A DNA stretch of 12,313 nucleotides from Brevundimonas sp. UBA986 (GTDB lineage: Bacteria > Pseudomonadota > Alphaproteobacteria > Caulobacterales > Caulobacteraceae). The stretch spans positions 1 through 12,313 of the forward strand of contig DBBK01000261.1 in assembly GCA_002292165.1 (NCBI GenBank), in the 5' to 3' direction. Positions 6,624 through 12,313 of this stretch are shown piece after piece. The position numbers were made by a program, and so were the translations under genes. The notes beneath the pieces were generated by a model, which saw only the letters and a list, made by a program, of their open reading frames with translations, was not told where the DNA came from and searched no databases. Each line of letters begins with the position of its first letter. The first letter of the stretch is position 1.

Positions 6624-7373
6624 ATGAACACCGCACAAGACACCGTCCTGATCACCGGCGGCGGCACCGGCATCGGCCGCGCCTTCGCCGAGGCCCTGCA
6701 CGCGAAGGGCGCCAAGGTCATCATCGCCGGCCGCCGCGCCGGTCCGCTGCAGGAGGTCGTCGCCGCCAACCCGGGCATGGCCTTCGTCGTCCTCGACGTC
6801 GCCGATCCCGAGGCCATCAAGACGGTCGCCGCCCAGGTCATCGCCAACCACCCCGCCCTTAACGTCGTCATCAACAACGCCGGCATCATGAAGCCCGAGA
6901 CCCTCTCGGGCGGCGTCTTCGACCTGTCGATCGTCGAGCAGACCCTGAACATCAACCTGCTGGGCACGATCCGGCTGACGGCGGCCCTGCTCCCGCACCT
7001 GCTGACCCAGCCCGCCGCCACGGTCGTCACCGTCTCCTCGGGTCTGGCCTTCGTGCCGCTCGCGGCGACCCCGACCTACAACGCCACCAAGGCCGCCATC
7101 CACTCCTGGAGCCAGTCCCTGCGCCACCAGCTGAAGGACACTTCGGTCAAGGTCGTCGAATGGGCCCCGCCCGCCGTCGCCACGGACCTGATGCCCGGCC
7201 ATGCCGAGAACCCAAACTCCATGCCCCTGGCCGACTTCACCTCTGAAAGCCTCGCCCTGTTCGAGCGCGGCGACGACGAGGTCCTGGTCGAGCGGGTGAA
7301 GTTCCTGTCCGGCGCCGAGGGCCGTGGCGAATACGCCAAGGTCTTCTCCATCCTGAACGACGGCGCGCACTGA
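6624..7373 (+). CDS. Short-chain dehydrogenase/reductase (DltE-like)
   Basis: A 249-aa classical SDR oxidoreductase, cytoplasmic, using NAD(H) or NADP(H). Visible motifs: cofactor-binding TGGGTGIG at residues 11-18, AGRR at 35-38, which favours NADPH because Arg follows the second beta strand, NNAG at 84-87, and the catalytic residues N111, S139, Y152 and K156 in the YNATK motif. The overall pattern resembles DltE/YdfG-like oxidoreductases of unknown substrate. Start 6624 is supported by GGAG at 6612-6615, 8 bases before the ATG. The gene is divergent from an HxlR regulator, a pairing seen for stress- or electrophile-induced reductases, so the substrate may be a reactive carbonyl or quinone; that is inference. 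A strong hairpin lies 9 bases after the stop. Confidence 0.93.
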   Translation: MNTAQDTVLITGGGTGIGRAFAEALHAKGAKVIIAGRRAGPLQEVVAANPGMAFVVLDVADPEAIKTVAAQVIANHPALNVVINNAGIMKPETLSGGVFDLSIVEQTLNINLLGTIRLTAALLPHLLTQPAATVVTVSSGLAFVPLAATPTYNATKAAIHSWSQSLRHQLKDTSVKVVEWAPPAVATDLMPGHAENPNSMPLADFTSESLALFERGDDEVLVERVKFLSGAEGRGEYAKVFSILNDGAH

Positions 7374-7381
7374 CGCCAAAG

Positions 7382-7412
7382 CTTCCCCTCCCGGCGAAAT
7401 CGGGAGGGGAAG
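7382..7412 (+). terminator. Strong hairpin after the SDR gene
   Basis: A perfect 12-bp stem (CTTCCCCTCCCG paired with CGGGAGGGGAAG) with a 7-base loop begins 9 bases after the dehydrogenase stop. There is no run of T after it, so it would be a stem-only terminator or a 3'-end stabiliser. It separates the dehydrogenase unit from the next gene on the same strand. Confidence 0.65.
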
Positions 7413-7478
7413 ATACGTCCGAATTCGGCGCATCGCCGGGCGATCTTACGGGTCGTCCGGATTTTCCACGCTCCCTAT

Positions 7479-7493
7479 GTTCTTGATTTGTTC
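7479..7493 (+). promoter_or_regulatory. Alphaproteobacterial SOS (LexA) box
   Basis: GTTCTTGATTTGTTC is an exact match to GTTC-N7-GTTC, the direct-repeat LexA operator known from Caulobacter, Rhodobacter and rhizobia. It ends 23 bp before the ATG of the radical SAM gene, in the promoter region, and overlaps a -35-like TTGATT (7484-7489). A third GTTC follows at 7495-7498. Taken alone, such a match is expected by chance in only a small fraction of intergenic regions of this size; binding by LexA is inferred. Confidence 0.7.
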
Positions 7494-7516
7494 TGTTCTC
7501 ATGTTATCGTCTCCCC

Positions 7517-8605
7517 ATGTCCATCCCGGCGACGAAGCCTCTGCAGACGAAAGGACGCGGCGCCCGCACCAATGCCTCGGGCCGGTATGAGCCGGTCGCC
7601 CATGAAGCCTTCGACGACGGCTGGACGCCGGAGGACGAGGCCCCTGCCCCGCTGCGGACCACGCTCACGCCCGAGCACGCCCGCACCATAATCGCCAAGA
7701 ACACCTCCCCGGACGTCGGTTTCGACCGCTCCATCAACCCGTACAAAGGCTGCGAACATGGATGCATCTACTGTTATGCCCGCCCGTCCCATGCCTGGAT
7801 GGGCCTATCCCCGGGCCTGGATTTCGAGAGCCGGATCTTCTTCAAGCCAGAAGGGGCGCGTCTCCTGGAACAGGAGCTCTCAGCCCGGAAATACGTCTGC
7901 AAACGTATCCACATAGGCGGCAATACCGACCCCTATCAGCCGGTCGAACGGGAGCTGCAGTCGACGCGGTCGATCCTTGAGGTCATGCGACGGTTCAACC
8001 AGCCGTTTTCGATCATCACCAAGTCGAACCTGATCACCCGCGATATCGATATCCTCGGCCCGATGGGGCGCGAGGGGCTGGCGACGGCCTTCGTCTCGAT
8101 CACGACCCTGGACCGGGGGCTGGCGCGGGCCATGGAGCCCCGGGCCTCGACGCCGCAGCGGCGGCTGGACGCGGTCAAGGCTCTGGCGGATGCGGGCGTG
8201 CCTGTCGGCGTCGGCTTCGCCCCCGTCATCCCCGGCCTCAACGACCATGAGATGGAGGCGGTGCTGGAGGCGGCGGCCAGGGCCGGAGCGCAAACGGCCA
8301 TGTACGTCACCCTGCGCCTGCCGCTGGAGATCAAGGACCTGTTTCGCGAATGGCTGGCCGACGTCCGGCCCGACCGCGCCGCCCGTGTCATGTCCCTGAT
8401 CCGACAGACGCGCGGCGGCAAGGACTACGACGCCGACTGGGCCCAGCGGATGAAAGGAACCGGTCCCGTCGCCGACCTGATCGCCACACGGTTCAAGGCG
8501 GCCATCAAACGCTATGGCCTTGATCAGGAGCGGCACGTGCTGGACGTGACGAAATTCCGGGTGCCGCGAGATGCCCGTCCCCAGCTGGAGCTGTTCGATT
8601 TCTGA
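7517..8605 (+). CDS. PA0069/SplB-like radical SAM protein with C-terminal clamp motif
   Basis: A 362-aa radical SAM enzyme of the SplB-like group (COG1533), closest in pattern to proteins named PA0069 or Rv2578c family, of unknown reaction. Members of the wider group include spore photoproduct lyase. The iron-sulfur motif is CEHGCIYC, C79-x3-C83-x2-C86, preceded by SINPYKG and followed by YARPSHAWMGLSPGLDFE. GGNTDPYQPVE (about 134-144), ITKSNLITRD (167-176) and PVIPGLNDHE (236-245) are further family segments in the TIM-barrel. The last residues, PQLELFDF, contain Q356-L-E-L-F360, a match to the bacterial beta sliding clamp-binding consensus QLxLF at an exposed C-terminus. The start at 7517 has no clear ribosome site, so a very short leader is possible. 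An SOS box precedes it. Motif plus SOS control suggests DNA repair or damage tolerance; the substrate is unknown. Confidence 0.92.
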   Translation: MSIPATKPLQTKGRGARTNASGRYEPVAHEAFDDGWTPEDEAPAPLRTTLTPEHARTIIAKNTSPDVGFDRSINPYKGCEHGCIYCYARPSHAWMGLSPGLDFESRIFFKPEGARLLEQELSARKYVCKRIHIGGNTDPYQPVERELQSTRSILEVMRRFNQPFSIITKSNLITRDIDILGPMGREGLATAFVSITTLDRGLARAMEPRASTPQRRLDAVKALADAGVPVGVGFAPVIPGLNDHEMEAVLEAAARAGAQTAMYVTLRLPLEIKDLFREWLADVRPDRAARVMSLIRQTRGGKDYDADWAQRMKGTGPVADLIATRFKAAIKRYGLDQERHVLDVTKFRVPRDARPQLELFDF

Positions 8606-8620
8606 GTCCGGGCCAGCCCA

Positions 8621-8638
8621 CGTCCCAATGACGGGACG
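8621..8638 (+). terminator. Small hairpin between radical SAM gene and small ORF
   Basis: CGTCCC and GGGACG form a perfect 6-bp stem with a 6-base loop, 15 bases after the radical SAM stop. No T-tract follows directly. It is a weak terminator candidate at best, so read-through into the 71-aa gene remains possible. Confidence 0.35.
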
Positions 8639-8673
8639 CCGCAACCCCTTGGCTCTTTGCGACTTTTGAAGCC

Positions 8674-8889
8674 ATGGAACACGAGAAGTCCCCTGCCCTG
8701 AAAAATCCCGGCCGCGCCCGCAAGGCCTTCGCCGTGATCCTCGTCCTGATCGCCGTCGTCGCGGTCGCCGCCTATGTCCTGGCGCTGGGCCATCAGGAGA
8801 CCAAGGCCCGCGACCCCGTGCGCGGCGACGGGGTCGCGCCGCTGCAGGAAGCCGTACCCGGGACGTCCAAGCCGGGTTCGCCGGGCTAG
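8674..8889 (+). CDS. Small single-pass membrane protein, 71 aa, unknown function
   Basis: No family recognised. The product has a polar basic N-terminus (MEHEKSPALKNPGRARK), one clear hydrophobic segment at about residues 18-38 (AFAVILVLIAVVAVAAYVLAL), and a polar Pro/Gly-rich tail of about 33 residues. The positive charges before the segment predict a cytoplasmic N-terminus and periplasmic tail. The codons have the strong G/C third-position bias of neighbouring genes, and the other frames of the segment do not encode an adjacent gene, so it is probably real. The ribosome site is weak (gaag). It lies 68 bp after the SOS-associated radical SAM gene on the same strand and 9 bp from the end of convergent glcB. 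It may be co-transcribed with the radical SAM gene or have its own promoter; nothing in the sequence decides. Confidence 0.7.
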   Translation: MEHEKSPALKNPGRARKAFAVILVLIAVVAVAAYVLALGHQETKARDPVRGDGVAPLQEAVPGTSKPGSPG

Positions 8890-8898
8890 GGCCGCCCC

Positions 8899-11001
8899 CT
8901 AGACCGCCTCCCCCTTCGCCCGTCGGCGGAACAGGTGCAGCAGGGGTTCGGTATAGCCGCTGGGCTGTTCGACGCCTTCGAAGACCAGAGCGCGCGCCGC
9001 CTGATACGCCAGACTGTCGGCCTCGCGGCCGGACAGGGGCTGGTACAGGGGATCGTCGGCGTTCTGGGCGTCGACCTTGATGGCCATCCGGGCGAAGGCG
9101 GCGTCGATCTCCGCGTCCGTACAGACGCCGTGCAGCCGCCAGTTGGCCATGTGCTGGGATGAGATGCGCAGGGTGGCCCGGTCTTCCATCAGGCCGATGT
9201 CGTGGATGTCGGGCACCTTGGAGCAGCCGACGCCCTGATCAATCCAGCGCACGACATAGCCGAGAATGCCCTGGGCGTTGTTGTCCAGCTCGGCCCGGAC
9301 TTCCTCGGGCGACCAGTTATGGCCGGCGGCCAGCGGGATCGTCAGCAGGCGCGACAGGGCGGCGACCGGCTCGGCCTTGCGCTCGGCCTGACGGGCGAAG
9401 ACGTCGACGCGGTGATAGTGGGTGGCGTGCAGCACGGCCGCCGTCGGCGACGGCACCCAGGCGGTGTTGGCCCCCGAGCGTGGGTGACCGACCTTCTGCT
9501 CCAGCATGTCGGCCATCCGGTCCGGCGCGGCCCACATGCCCTTGCCGATCTGGGCCTTGCCCGACAGGCCGCAGGCCAGGCCGATCTGGACGTTGCGATC
9601 CTCATAGGCCGCGATCCAGTCCGAAGCCTTCATCTCGGCCTTGCGCACCATGGCGCCGGCCCGCATCGAGGTGTGCATCTCGTCGCCGGTGCGGTCGAGG
9701 AAGCCGGTGTTGATGAAGACGATCCGGTCCTTCACGGCGTGGATGCAGGCCGCCAGATTGGCCGAGGTGCGACGCTCCTCGTCCATGACCCCGACCTTGA
9801 TCGTATGGCGTTCCAGTCCCAGCAGATCCTCGACGGCGTCGAACAGGCGGTTGGTGAAGCCCGCCTCCTCCGGCCCGTGCATCTTGGGCTTGACGATATA
9901 GATCGAGCCGGCGCGGCTGTTCCGGAGCGGACCTTCGCCCTTCAGATCGTGCAGGCCGATCAGGCTGGTGACGATGGCGTCAAGGATGCCCTCGGGGGCC
10001 TCCGCGCCGTCTACCAGACACACCGCCGGGGTGGTCATCAGATGCCCGACATTGCGCACGAACATCAGGCTGCGCCCCGGCAGGACCAGTTCGGAGCCGT
10101 CCAGCGCCGCATAGGTCCGGTCGTTATTCAGTGTACGGATCATCGACCGTCCACCCTTGTCGAACCCGGCCTGAAGGTCGCCCTTCATCAGGCCCAGCCA
10201 GTTCGAATAGGCCGCGACCTTGTCCTCGGCATCGACGGCGGCGACGGAGTCCTCGAGGTCGGCGATGGTGGTCAGGGCGGCTTCCAGAACCACATCCGCG
10301 ATGCCCGCCGGATCGGTCGCCCCGATCGGATGGGCGCGGTCGACGACGACCTCGATATGCAGGCCGTTGTGGCGGAACAGCAGGTTGTCGCCGCTGCGCC
10401 CGACGAACTGTGTCGGGTCGGCCAGAACCGGATCGCCGCCCGCGAAATCGGCCCACGAGCCGCTGGCCAGCGGGACCGCCTCGCCGAGGAAGGCCTTGGC
10501 CCAGGCGATGACCAGGGCGCCGCGTTCGGGGTCATAGCCCTTGCCGGTCGCAGCACCCGGGATGGCGTCCGTGCCGTAGAGGGCATCGTAGAGGCTGCCC
10601 CAGCGGGCGTTGGCGGCGTTCAACAGGAAGCGGGCGTTAAGGATCGGCACGACCAGCTGGGCGCCGGCCAGGGTCGCGACCTCAGCGTCCACCTTGGTCG
10701 GCGCGATGGCGAAGGGCGCGGGCTCATCGACCAGATAGCCGATCTCACGCAGGAAGGCTTCGTAGGCGGCGGGATCCGGCTGGCCGGGTTGCGCCAGATG
10801 CCAGGCGTCGATCTTCGCCTGCAGGTCGTCGCGCTTCGCCAGCAAGGCCGCATTCTCGGGCGCGAAGCGGGCGAAGATCGCCGCGACGCCGCTCCAGAAA
10901 GCGGCGGGATCGATCCCGGTCCCGGGCAGGGCCTCGCCCTCGATGAAGGCGGTCAGGGATTGCGCGACCTTGAGGCCGGCCTTGTCGATCATCTGTTCCA
11001 T
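8899..11001 (-). CDS. glcB: Malate synthase G
   Basis: Malate synthase G condenses glyoxylate with acetyl-CoA to malate (EC 2.3.3.9), in the glyoxylate bypass and in glycolate use; it is a cytoplasmic, Mg-dependent monomer. The predicted 700 aa compares with 723 in E. coli and is collinear with it, the difference being mostly a shorter segment around residues 180-200. Key segments: [57 protein letters not shown] (R316), [10 protein letters not shown] (E408), [10 protein letters not shown] (D436), [51 protein letters not shown] and [14 protein letters not shown] (general base D607). R316, E408, D436 and D607 align with E. coli R338, E427, D455 and D631. The start at 11001 fits the family; 10992 and 11043 are in-frame alternatives, none with a good ribosome site. 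Divergent from a LysR-type regulator that may control it. Confidence 0.98.
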   Translation of the reverse strand: MEQMIDKAGLKVAQSLTAFIEGEALPGTGIDPAAFWSGVAAIFARFAPENAALLAKRDDLQAKIDAWHLAQPGQPDPAAYEAFLREIGYLVDEPAPFAIAPTKVDAEVATLAGAQLVVPILNARFLLNAANARWGSLYDALYGTDAIPGAATGKGYDPERGALVIAWAKAFLGEAVPLASGSWADFAGGDPVLADPTQFVGRSGDNLLFRHNGLHIEVVVDRAHPIGATDPAGIADVVLEAALTTIADLEDSVAAVDAEDKVAAYSNWLGLMKGDLQAGFDKGGRSMIRTLNNDRTYAALDGSELVLPGRSLMFVRNVGHLMTTPAVCLVDGAEAPEGILDAIVTSLIGLHDLKGEGPLRNSRAGSIYIVKPKMHGPEEAGFTNRLFDAVEDLLGLERHTIKVGVMDEERRTSANLAACIHAVKDRIVFINTGFLDRTGDEMHTSMRAGAMVRKAEMKASDWIAAYEDRNVQIGLACGLSGKAQIGKGMWAAPDRMADMLEQKVGHPRSGANTAWVPSPTAAVLHATHYHRVDVFARQAERKAEPVAALSRLLTIPLAAGHNWSPEEVRAELDNNAQGILGYVVRWIDQGVGCSKVPDIHDIGLMEDRATLRISSQHMANWRLHGVCTDAEIDAAFARMAIKVDAQNADDPLYQPLSGREADSLAYQAARALVFEGVEQPSGYTEPLLHLFRRRAKGEAV

Positions 11002-11059
11002 GAGCGCAGGATAGACCGGGCCGGATATGCGCGGTAGAGACATAAAACGAAAGACAGTC

Positions 11060-11074
11060 GTTCTTCAGAAGAAC
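11060..11074. promoter_or_regulatory. Perfect palindrome, candidate LysR-type operator
   Basis: GTTCTTC-A-GAAGAAC is a perfect inverted repeat of 7-bp arms around one base, ending 4 bp before the LysR gene ATG in the spacer shared with glcB. It fits the T-N11-A dyad rule of LysR-type binding sites. Its closeness to the regulator's start suggests autorepression, while it would lie upstream of the glcB promoter, where an activator site is usual. It is not the SOS pattern: the GTTC copies are inverted, not direct. Confidence 0.6.
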
Positions 11075-11078
11075 AGAT

Positions 11079-11975
11079 ATGCTGGACCCCGACTACGCCC
11101 TGTTCGCCCGTGTGGTCGCCGCCGGAAGCCTGTCGGCGGCGGCGCGCGATCTCGGCATCTCGCCCGCCATGGCCTCCAAGCGGATGGCGCGGCTGGAGGC
11201 GCGGCTGGGCGCGCGCCTGATCCACCGGACCACGCGGCGACTGGCCCTGACTGAACAGGGCGAGGGTTTCCATCGTGACGTTCTGGCCATTCTGGCGGCG
11301 ATCGAGGCGGCGGAGGCGCGGCTGCGCGGACCGGACGACGGCCTGTCGGGACCGTTGCGGCTGTCGGCGCCGACCTCCTTCGGGCGCATGCATCTGGCGC
11401 CGCACCTGAAACCGTTTCTCGACCGGCATCCGGGAATCCAGCTCACGCTCGACCTGTCCGACGGCTTCTCCGACCTGATCGCCGAAAAGATCGATCTGGC
11501 GATCCGGATTTCAGCGGGCGTCGCGCCCGGGCTGGATGCGCGGCGGCTGGCGACCAGCCGCCGCATCCTGTGCGCTGCCCCCGCCTATCTGGAAATCCAC
11601 GGCGCGCCGGCCGGCCTGAGCGACCTCGCGAACCATCGCCTGCTCGCGGCCGAAGGGCAGCTGCCCTGGCGACTGACGACCGGCAAGCGGCAGATCGAGG
11701 TCGCGGGCGTCAGCCATGTGCGCACCAACTCCAGCGAGGTGGTGCGCGAGCTGGCCCTGTCCGGGCTGGGCGTCGCCCTGCGCTCGCTGTGGGACGTGTC
11801 GGAGGAACTGGCGTCCGGTCGGCTGGTCCGCGTCCTGCCCGAGATCGAGGGCGCCGCCGACGTCGGCATCCATGCGGTGCGGCCTAGAGGCGAGCCCTCG
11901 GCGGCCGTCGCCGCCCTGACCGACTTCATCGCCGGGCTCTACGCGCCGGCGCCCTGGGAAGATTTGGGGGAATGA
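11079..11975 (+). CDS. LysR-type transcriptional regulator
   Basis: A 298-aa LysR-type regulator, the usual family length. The N-terminal winged helix-turn-helix covers about residues 4-62, with the recognition part in AARDLGISPAMASKRMARLEARLGARLIHRTTRRLALTEQG. The linker helix follows (to about residue 88) and the effector-binding domain begins at SGPLRLSAPTSFGRMHLAPHLKPFLDRHPGI; DLAIRISAG and SGLGVALRSLWDVSEELASGRLVRVLPE are typical later segments. The start at 11079 is the only sensible one, because the HTH begins almost at once; AGAAG about 8 bases upstream is a modest ribosome site. It is divergent from glcB with a palindrome between, so control of glcB or of itself is likely. The ligand cannot be told from sequence. 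The stop abuts the convergent gene's stop at TGATCA (11973-11978). Confidence 0.95.
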   Translation: MLDPDYALFARVVAAGSLSAAARDLGISPAMASKRMARLEARLGARLIHRTTRRLALTEQGEGFHRDVLAILAAIEAAEARLRGPDDGLSGPLRLSAPTSFGRMHLAPHLKPFLDRHPGIQLTLDLSDGFSDLIAEKIDLAIRISAGVAPGLDARRLATSRRILCAAPAYLEIHGAPAGLSDLANHRLLAAEGQLPWRLTTGKRQIEVAGVSHVRTNSSEVVRELALSGLGVALRSLWDVSEELASGRLVRVLPEIEGAADVGIHAVRPRGEPSAAVAALTDFIAGLYAPAPWEDLGE

Positions 11976-12313
11976 TCAGCGGCTGAGCCAGCCCGCGATG
12001 TTGGCCATGTATGCGTGCGTCTGCCGCAGCCCTTCCGGATCGCGGACCATGGCGTCGCCGGGAGCCTCGTCAACGAAGCTCGGGCAGTCCGAGCGCGGGT
12101 CCCAGTTGTAGTCGGCGAAATGGTGGAAGGTGGACTGGGCCAGCCCTCGCCCCTCTCCGCCGGGCTCGCCCTCGAAGGCGACCGCGATATTGAAGGCCCG
12201 GTCAGTGGCCTTGCTGCGGCCGGTGGCGATGACGCGGGCGTCAGGCCGATCGGAGGGCGCCGACACAGCGCCCTCATGCGGATGGGCGGGCAAGCGATCC
12301 AGCACCCCGCCGT
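11976..12313 (-). CDS. C-terminal part of an unrecognised conserved-looking protein
   Basis: About 112 residues are visible; the frame is open to the right edge and no start with a ribosome site is present, so the gene begins outside the window. An internal GTG at 12305 is unlikely to be the start because the frame continues upstream as GGVLDRLPAHPHEG. I do not recognise the family with confidence. Notable segments are DRLPAHPHEG, RVIATGRS, FNIAVAFEGE, GLAQSTFHHFADYNWDP, CPSFVDEAPGD and a C-terminal YMANIAGWL, with a high density of His, Trp, Tyr and Asp that suggests an enzyme or sugar-related domain rather than a structural region. Codon bias matches the neighbours, supporting real coding. 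It ends exactly where the LysR gene ends on the other strand. Confidence 0.7.
   Translation of the reverse strand, partial: GGVLDRLPAHPHEGAVSAPSDRPDARVIATGRSKATDRAFNIAVAFEGEPGGEGRGLAQSTFHHFADYNWDPRSDCPSFVDEAPGDAMVRDPEGLRQTHAYMANIAGWLSR

Noticed and set aside
8623..8793. Minus-strand short frames over 8505-8793 as an alternative to the 71-aa gene
   Set aside because: Their codon bias is wrong for this genome and they overlap the end of the radical SAM gene; the plus-strand frame has a clean membrane segment and G/C-ending codons.
9202..11037. Plus-strand open frame of 611 codons opposite glcB
   Set aside because: Antisense to malate synthase G, which has all catalytic motifs. The open frame is explained by G/C third-position bias.
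11002..11043. Longer malate synthase start at 11043
   Set aside because: It adds 14 residues not found in the family and has no ribosome site. It is kept only as an alternative, since the chosen start also lacks a strong site.
11060..11074. Palindrome near the LysR gene as a second SOS box
   Set aside because: The GTTC and GAAC copies are inverted, whereas the alphaproteobacterial LexA box is a direct repeat.

Overview
The window is GC-rich chromosomal DNA from an alphaproteobacterium, most likely a member of the Caulobacteraceae such as Brevundimonas or Caulobacter. This placement is inference. It rests on the strong G/C third-position bias, the protein sequences, a GTTC-N7-GTTC SOS box of the alphaproteobacterial type, and a mosaic of CTCCCC/GGGGAG palindromes of a kind I associate with this group. 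No insertion sequence, phage gene, CRISPR array, tRNA or rRNA was seen. The gene set is mainly housekeeping and core metabolism.

Layout. Positions 1-2176 (minus strand) look like one operon, rpiA -> small membrane-anchored protein of unknown function -> gor (glutathione reductase, cut by the left edge). The operon pairs the pentose-phosphate pathway, which supplies NADPH, with a major NADPH-consuming thiol reductase. A divergent lipoprotein gene (2244-2783) ends on the same CTAG as the convergent glmU gene (2780-4135, minus), which makes UDP-GlcNAc for the envelope. Next come a Tat-exported proline iminopeptidase-like hydrolase and a phosphoglycolate phosphatase-like HAD enzyme, separated by 1 bp (4225-5917). 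A roughly 180-bp block of nested palindromes fills the gap to an HxlR-type repressor gene (6102-6518, minus). That repressor is divergent from a short-chain dehydrogenase (6624-7373), and the shared spacer contains a clear candidate operator.

The most interesting part is 7382-8889. A strong hairpin closes the dehydrogenase unit. It is followed by an SOS box 23 bp upstream of a PA0069/SplB-like radical SAM protein, whose C-terminus ends in QLELFDF, a match to the bacterial sliding-clamp-binding motif. Together these point to an SOS-induced enzyme that works with the replication clamp. A 71-aa single-pass membrane protein follows on the same strand.

The right part holds malate synthase G (8899-11001, minus), divergent from a LysR-type regulator (11079-11975). 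A perfect 15-bp palindrome sits between them. The regulator gene abuts the end of an unrecognised protein gene (11976-12313, minus) that runs off the right edge. Genes are tightly packed: two convergent pairs share or abut their stop codons, and a third is 9 bp apart.
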